Below, one piece after another: positions 60,714 to 64,000 of a stretch of 64,000 nucleotides of DNA; the first letter of the stretch is position 1, and every line of letters starts with the position of its first letter. The stretch covers positions 1-64,000 of the forward strand of contig JASPKZ010009699.1 in NCBI GenBank assembly GCA_030220185.1. The letters are read 5' to 3'. A model generated the notes under the pieces. That model searched no databases and was not told where the DNA came from. It worked only from the letters and a program-made list of their open reading frames with translations. The position numbers and the translations under genes are program-made. The stretch comes from Diploptera punctata (Eukaryota > Arthropoda > Insecta > Blattodea > Blaberidae).

Positions 60714-61346
60714 TCATAAGTTAGGACTATTTAACGAATAAAATTAAGCTGTTTACTCACAAATCATTATTTAACTATAGTTATTTTAAAATATTTATAT
60801 ATTTAATGTAAACGGCGATGTTTGAAAACAAATGAGAAACGATAGGTACGCTTCTACTGCTTCTTTTGTTTATCACTGCACACCAGATCATACTATTTAT
60901 TGCCAAAGGAACGCACAATATTGTAAGAATGCTCTCTAGTGGAGAAAAAATGAAACACATCAATCTGTATATTAATTCATTTCTGATGTCGTATGATGTA
61001 AATATGACAATTATATTTTTCTCGATTAATTACCTGGGAAAAAATACATTTAAGAAAGTGCAAACAGTGGTTTCTTTTTTTGGTGGTATAACCTCAATGT
61101 GCTACAATGTTGACATGTAAGCACTATTATATACAATCTGGTAGCCGTATTTGTTATAGGCTCAGTCACTCGCAAAATAACGGTCAGACCTGTTCAGAAT
61201 ATTAAAAAGGAGGAGCTTTGTTTAATATATGATAATCCTAACACTGATAATATTTCGTGAAACACGACTCTGATTGGTTGTAAAACAGAAATCATTGAAA
61301 CGTGATTGGTCATTGACTCCCATTTGGGGCATGAGTTAAATAGTCA
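60714..61346 (+). mobile_element. TIR-core copy H, lacking the palindrome
   Basis: TTATCATAAGTTAGGACTAT runs straight into the core (60,728 onward), which ends GAGTTAAATAGTC at 61,346. The palindrome present beside other copies is absent here. Confidence 0.8.
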
Positions 61347-61439
61347 TTCTAAATCCTGCTTTCACATTCTCAATCCAATCTAATTCAATTTCACTAATGC
61401 ATGTCCGAACATAGGAATAGTACTTCAGTTAATAATATA

Positions 61440-61795
61440 AATAATAACAATTTCATTATGAGAATTTTCCTCGTCATTGAGGCTTTTCTTCAACCAATCT
61501 TAATGGTTACAATGAGCTTTTTGTTTAAAAATTCATAAATTACTATAGATTATCAGTTTATAATACACATTCATAAATTTTCTTGAATTAAAGTTTATCC
61601 ATTGTGCTCTGTCCTCTGTATCTTAGTCCATTATACCCTACTTTTCTTCATGAAATGTTGAATGTTTATTCTTCCAGGTATTTCTTGGTCCACATTTACC
61701 TGCTCCTTCTTTCAATTTTCCATGTACGGTTGGCCTTTGGTACTTTCTCATCCTGCATTCTTCTTTAATGTCCATACCACGTTAGTCTTAATAAC
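61440..61795 (-). mobile_element. RTE-H 3' end, minus copy
   Basis: The sense strand reads RRMQDEKVPKANRTWKIERR with stops. The 3' UTR (GAAAAGCCTCAATGACGAGG on the sense strand) parallels 15,890-16,030. Heavily decayed. Confidence 0.55.
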
Positions 61796-61811
61796 ATTTT
61801 TTTTTTAAATT

Positions 61812-62247
61812 TAGGAACATTCCACAATACAGTGTTTCTCCTTCAACCCAAAGTGATTTGTCGCCAGAGGTTCCTGTCTAAACATCCTCTTCTCTTCATA
61901 TCTAGAGCTTCCATAGCTTCTCTTCACAATCACAATCCCAACCATCGTTCTGCTAGGATCTGACCTCTAAAATATCACAACTAAACCTCCTTAAACTGCT
62001 TTCCAAATAAGGATCTTCTTTGGTATCCCGTCTCTTCTACAATTCTTATGAGGTGTTCCATGACATTTCAACCGTTTTTCTTCTATTTTTTCTAATTATT
62101 TCTCAACTTGCATAAATTCCCTTATCGTGCTGTTTCCGACCTTATCCCTTCTTGAAATTCTTGCCGATCGCCTTCAAAAATCCATTTCTCCAACTAACAG
62201 ATTGTTGGCTTGTTTTCTACTTACTGCCCAGGTTTCGGACCCATATA
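61812..62247 (-). mobile_element. RTE-S fragment, minus copy
   Basis: Plus-strand GGAACATTCCACAATACAGT and CCAAAGTGATTTGTCGCCAG are the reverse complement of 20,830-20,910. It extends upstream to a YGSE-type region (CCCAGGTTTCGGACCCATAT), then (AAT)n. Confidence 0.75.
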
Positions 62248-62295
62248 ATAATAATAATAATAATAATAATATATAATAATAATAATAATAATGAT
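62248..62295. repeat. (AAT)n microsatellite
   Basis: Two runs separated by an AT slip. Confidence 0.93.
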
Positions 62296-62475
62296 AAAAA
62301 TAATATAGAAATAACAAACGAACTAAAAATACTGTGTTAAGAAGTCATAGAAAATTAGAATACTGAGTGGTTAGAACATGTCGATAGAATGGTAAAATAC
62401 AGACTACCAAAAATCCCGATGTCTTATAAAAAAAATTGAGAAAAGATGATTTGGAAGACCAGTGAAGAGACTTCT
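62296..62475 (+). mobile_element. RT C-terminal scrap
   Basis: A frame reads ENQNTEWLEHVDRMVKYRLP and KIPMSYKK, then with a break resembles FGRPVKR. Family not assigned. Confidence 0.55.
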
Positions 62476-62740
62476 CACTTTTCATGGAATTTTGGTCAGT
62501 ATGGGACCGGTGCCCACCCAGCATCGTGAGGCATTTGGGTAGCTACAATAAGTAGCAATTCCAGGTTGAGAAGACCAGATATAACGGCTGGGGACCCGAC
62601 ACGCTGACCACATATCACCCCTACACTGGCGCTTGTTATCGTCTATATCTGCAATATAACACATGTGGACGTTGAGACGAGCAGTCGGTTGATGGGCTAA
62701 TGGCCTTCTATGCCTGTCGCGCTTGGAGTTTTTTTGTAGG
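62476..62740 (+). mobile_element. SINE-B, plus-strand body
   Basis: TATGGGACCGGTGCCCACCC, GTAGCTACAATAAGTAGC and ACACATGTGGACG match the SINE-B body; the tRNA head is missing. Confidence 0.78.
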
Positions 62741-63059
62741 AAAAACGGAAGGTTTGACCTTCACCGATGTGAAGGTTGAGGTATTGTGGGCTTAGATTCG
62801 GGTTTTGTTTACCCTGCTGTAAGATTGAAAGCAGGACAGCTACGAAAAGATGCGGGGTGGCCAGACTATGGGCAATTTACGAACTTCAGCAAATTTAGGT
62901 TTCTCTGTGATGATGCCTTAATGGGACAATCTTTGTGCCCATTGGCCTAAACGCAGATTTACGCAACGTGGAGTCCGACTACGTGCAGGAAGGTGTTGTT
63001 ATATGTCTGACACCTAAGATACTGTCTAAGCCCATCCCTCGATAGAGACAATACATATA
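62741..63059. other. Spacer, nothing recognised
   Basis: Moderately GC-rich in places; no signal recognised. Confidence 0.3.
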
Positions 63060-63774
63060 CAGGGTGTAACAAGAAGGTATATAAAAAAATTGGGAAAAAC
63101 ATTTCTTGCATGTAGGATAAAAAAACCTTATATTGACATAGGTCCGGAAATGCTTTATTTTTTAAGAGCACTTTTTCTACTTCTGAACCCCATAAAAGAA
63201 CACTCAATAATAGAACCGTGGGGAAACAGGAAATCACAGAAAAAATGTTCAAAATGACTCCCACTAGCTCCAATGCATCCGTCAACCCGCTGAAGCATAG
63301 ACTCCCTAATGCGCGGATGTAGACCAGAATAATTTCGTATGTCTGGTAGCCTTCCAGAATACGAGCACGAAGAGTCTTTACATCTTGAAGTGGAGTTGCA
63401 TAAAAAAAATTCAAATATCTCCGCAGATAAAAATATAGTCGGTTTAAGTCAGGAGAGTGCGTAGGCCAAGAAATGTATCCACTTCCTTCTATCCATCTAC
63501 CAGGAAACAGTCTATTCAGAAATCGACAGATAAAAAGGCTTAAATGAGGAGGATTTCCTTCGTGCATAAAGTACATGTTAATGGACTGTTCTGTTGTGGG
63601 GTTATGGCCACAGGACATCTACGTATTACATACTTCATCATGTAAGTGGACTTGTAGACAAAGAGCTATACCAAGTAAATAAACCATTTTCGGACCTATG
63701 TTTATATATTTTTTATCCTTTATCTGCAAGAAATGTTTTCCCAAATTTTTGATATCCCTTTTTGTTACACCTTG
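63060..63774 (-). mobile_element. DNA transposon, 715 bp, with long TIRs and TA target
   Basis: The left end CAGGGTGTAACAAGAAGGTA and right end, inverted, CAAGGTGTAACAAAAAGGGA begin inverted repeats of about 90 bp, both containing AACATTTCTTGCA and CATAGGTCCG. TA flanks each side (63,058 and 63,775). The minus strand inside encodes SINMYFMHEGNPPHLSLFIC, RFLNRLFPGRWIEGSGYISW, PTHSPDLNRLYFYLRRYL and TLRARILEGYQT. These are a transposase catalytic region in which the usual QDGAPPH and SPDLNPLDF acidic residues are altered (EGNPPH, SPDLNRLYF). Frame broken near 63,330. Confidence 0.88.

Positions 63775-63776
<2 letters not shown>

Positions 63777-63820
<44 letters not shown>
63777..63820. repeat. 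(TA)n microsatellite
   Basis: About 20 units adjoining the transposon's TA target site. Confidence 0.95.
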
Positions 63821-63821
<1 letters not shown>

Positions 63822-64000
63822 GTGTGTACGTATTTGGGTTATAACGATTTGGAATTAGAATTTACGTGGGCTGTAACAAAAATAGTGGCAACACTGCTGT
63901 AAAACTGAAACCAGGCGGTGTTATTTGTTGTAACTTCTGTCACATGTTAACGTATGTCCGACCTATCTTAGAGTAAATGGACTCGTCCGTAGGTCTCAAA
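63821..64000. other. Window end, possible transposon edge
   Basis: TGTAACAAAAATAGTGGCAA near 63,871 resembles an inverted-repeat end of another mariner-type element that would continue past the window. Confidence 0.3.

Noticed and set aside
62959..63618. A single 219-codon gene
   Set aside because: Only the first third matches transposase; the frame then runs through a frameshift and the left inverted repeat, so it is not a real protein.

Overview
This window looks like intergenic and intronic DNA from a large, repeat-rich insect genome. It is AT-rich, packed with (ATT)n microsatellites, and carries dozens of broken non-LTR retrotransposon fragments, tRNA-derived SINEs and mariner-like DNA transposons. 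The only convincing host-gene parts are one spondin-type exon and a decayed chemosensory ionotropic receptor (IR). The divergent intron-split IR and the repeat mix suggest a cockroach or termite (Blattodea). That placement is my inference, not something the sequence proves. I see no prokaryotic, CRISPR or intact viral gene.

Family labels used here are local. RTE-A, -B, -C and so on are families of non-LTR elements recognised by the end of the reverse transcriptase (RT), with a YxxT/SE(T/A)W block, then H(V/I)xRM, then a GRPRxRW motif and a short simple-sequence tail. LINE-J is a Jockey/CR1-like element whose 3' end carries a self-complementary GAAGGCC..GGCCTT stem and a TAAATAAA or AATAAA-like end. 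SINE-A to SINE-E are tRNA-headed repeats. 'TIR-core' is a roughly 610-bp element bounded by GACTATTTAAC/GTTAAATAGTC and joined to a roughly 110-bp palindrome.

Layout. 1-8.6 kb: RTE fragments, a GA-rich block, TIR-core copies, a SINE-B and a large hairpin. 8.7-10.9 kb: a 133-bp tandem array that arose from RT coding sequence. 11-29 kb: RTE-A copies, SINEs, microsatellites, TIR-core pairs, and two copies of an element carrying a conserved peptide remnant. 29.8-30.0 kb: a minus-strand first coding exon of a spondin-N protein. 30-43 kb: SINEs, nested RTE and SINE insertions, LINE-J and an orphan RTE 5' end.

43.7-52.7 kb is the most gene-like part. A TATA box and a 63-bp signal-peptide exon are followed by a roughly 6.9-kb intron and then a long, repeatedly frameshifted IR exon. 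The intron holds a tRNA-bearing inverted repeat flanked by 16-bp direct repeats, LINE-J and RTE-A pieces, and a rearranged mariner that was itself split by another insertion.

52.7-64 kb: a cleanly inserted 5'-truncated RTE, a small MITE, LINE-J copies, and two internally deleted DNA transposons with clear terminal inverted repeats (58,425-59,129 and 63,060-63,774). Apart from the host-gene pieces, the window records successive, often nested, mobile-element insertions.
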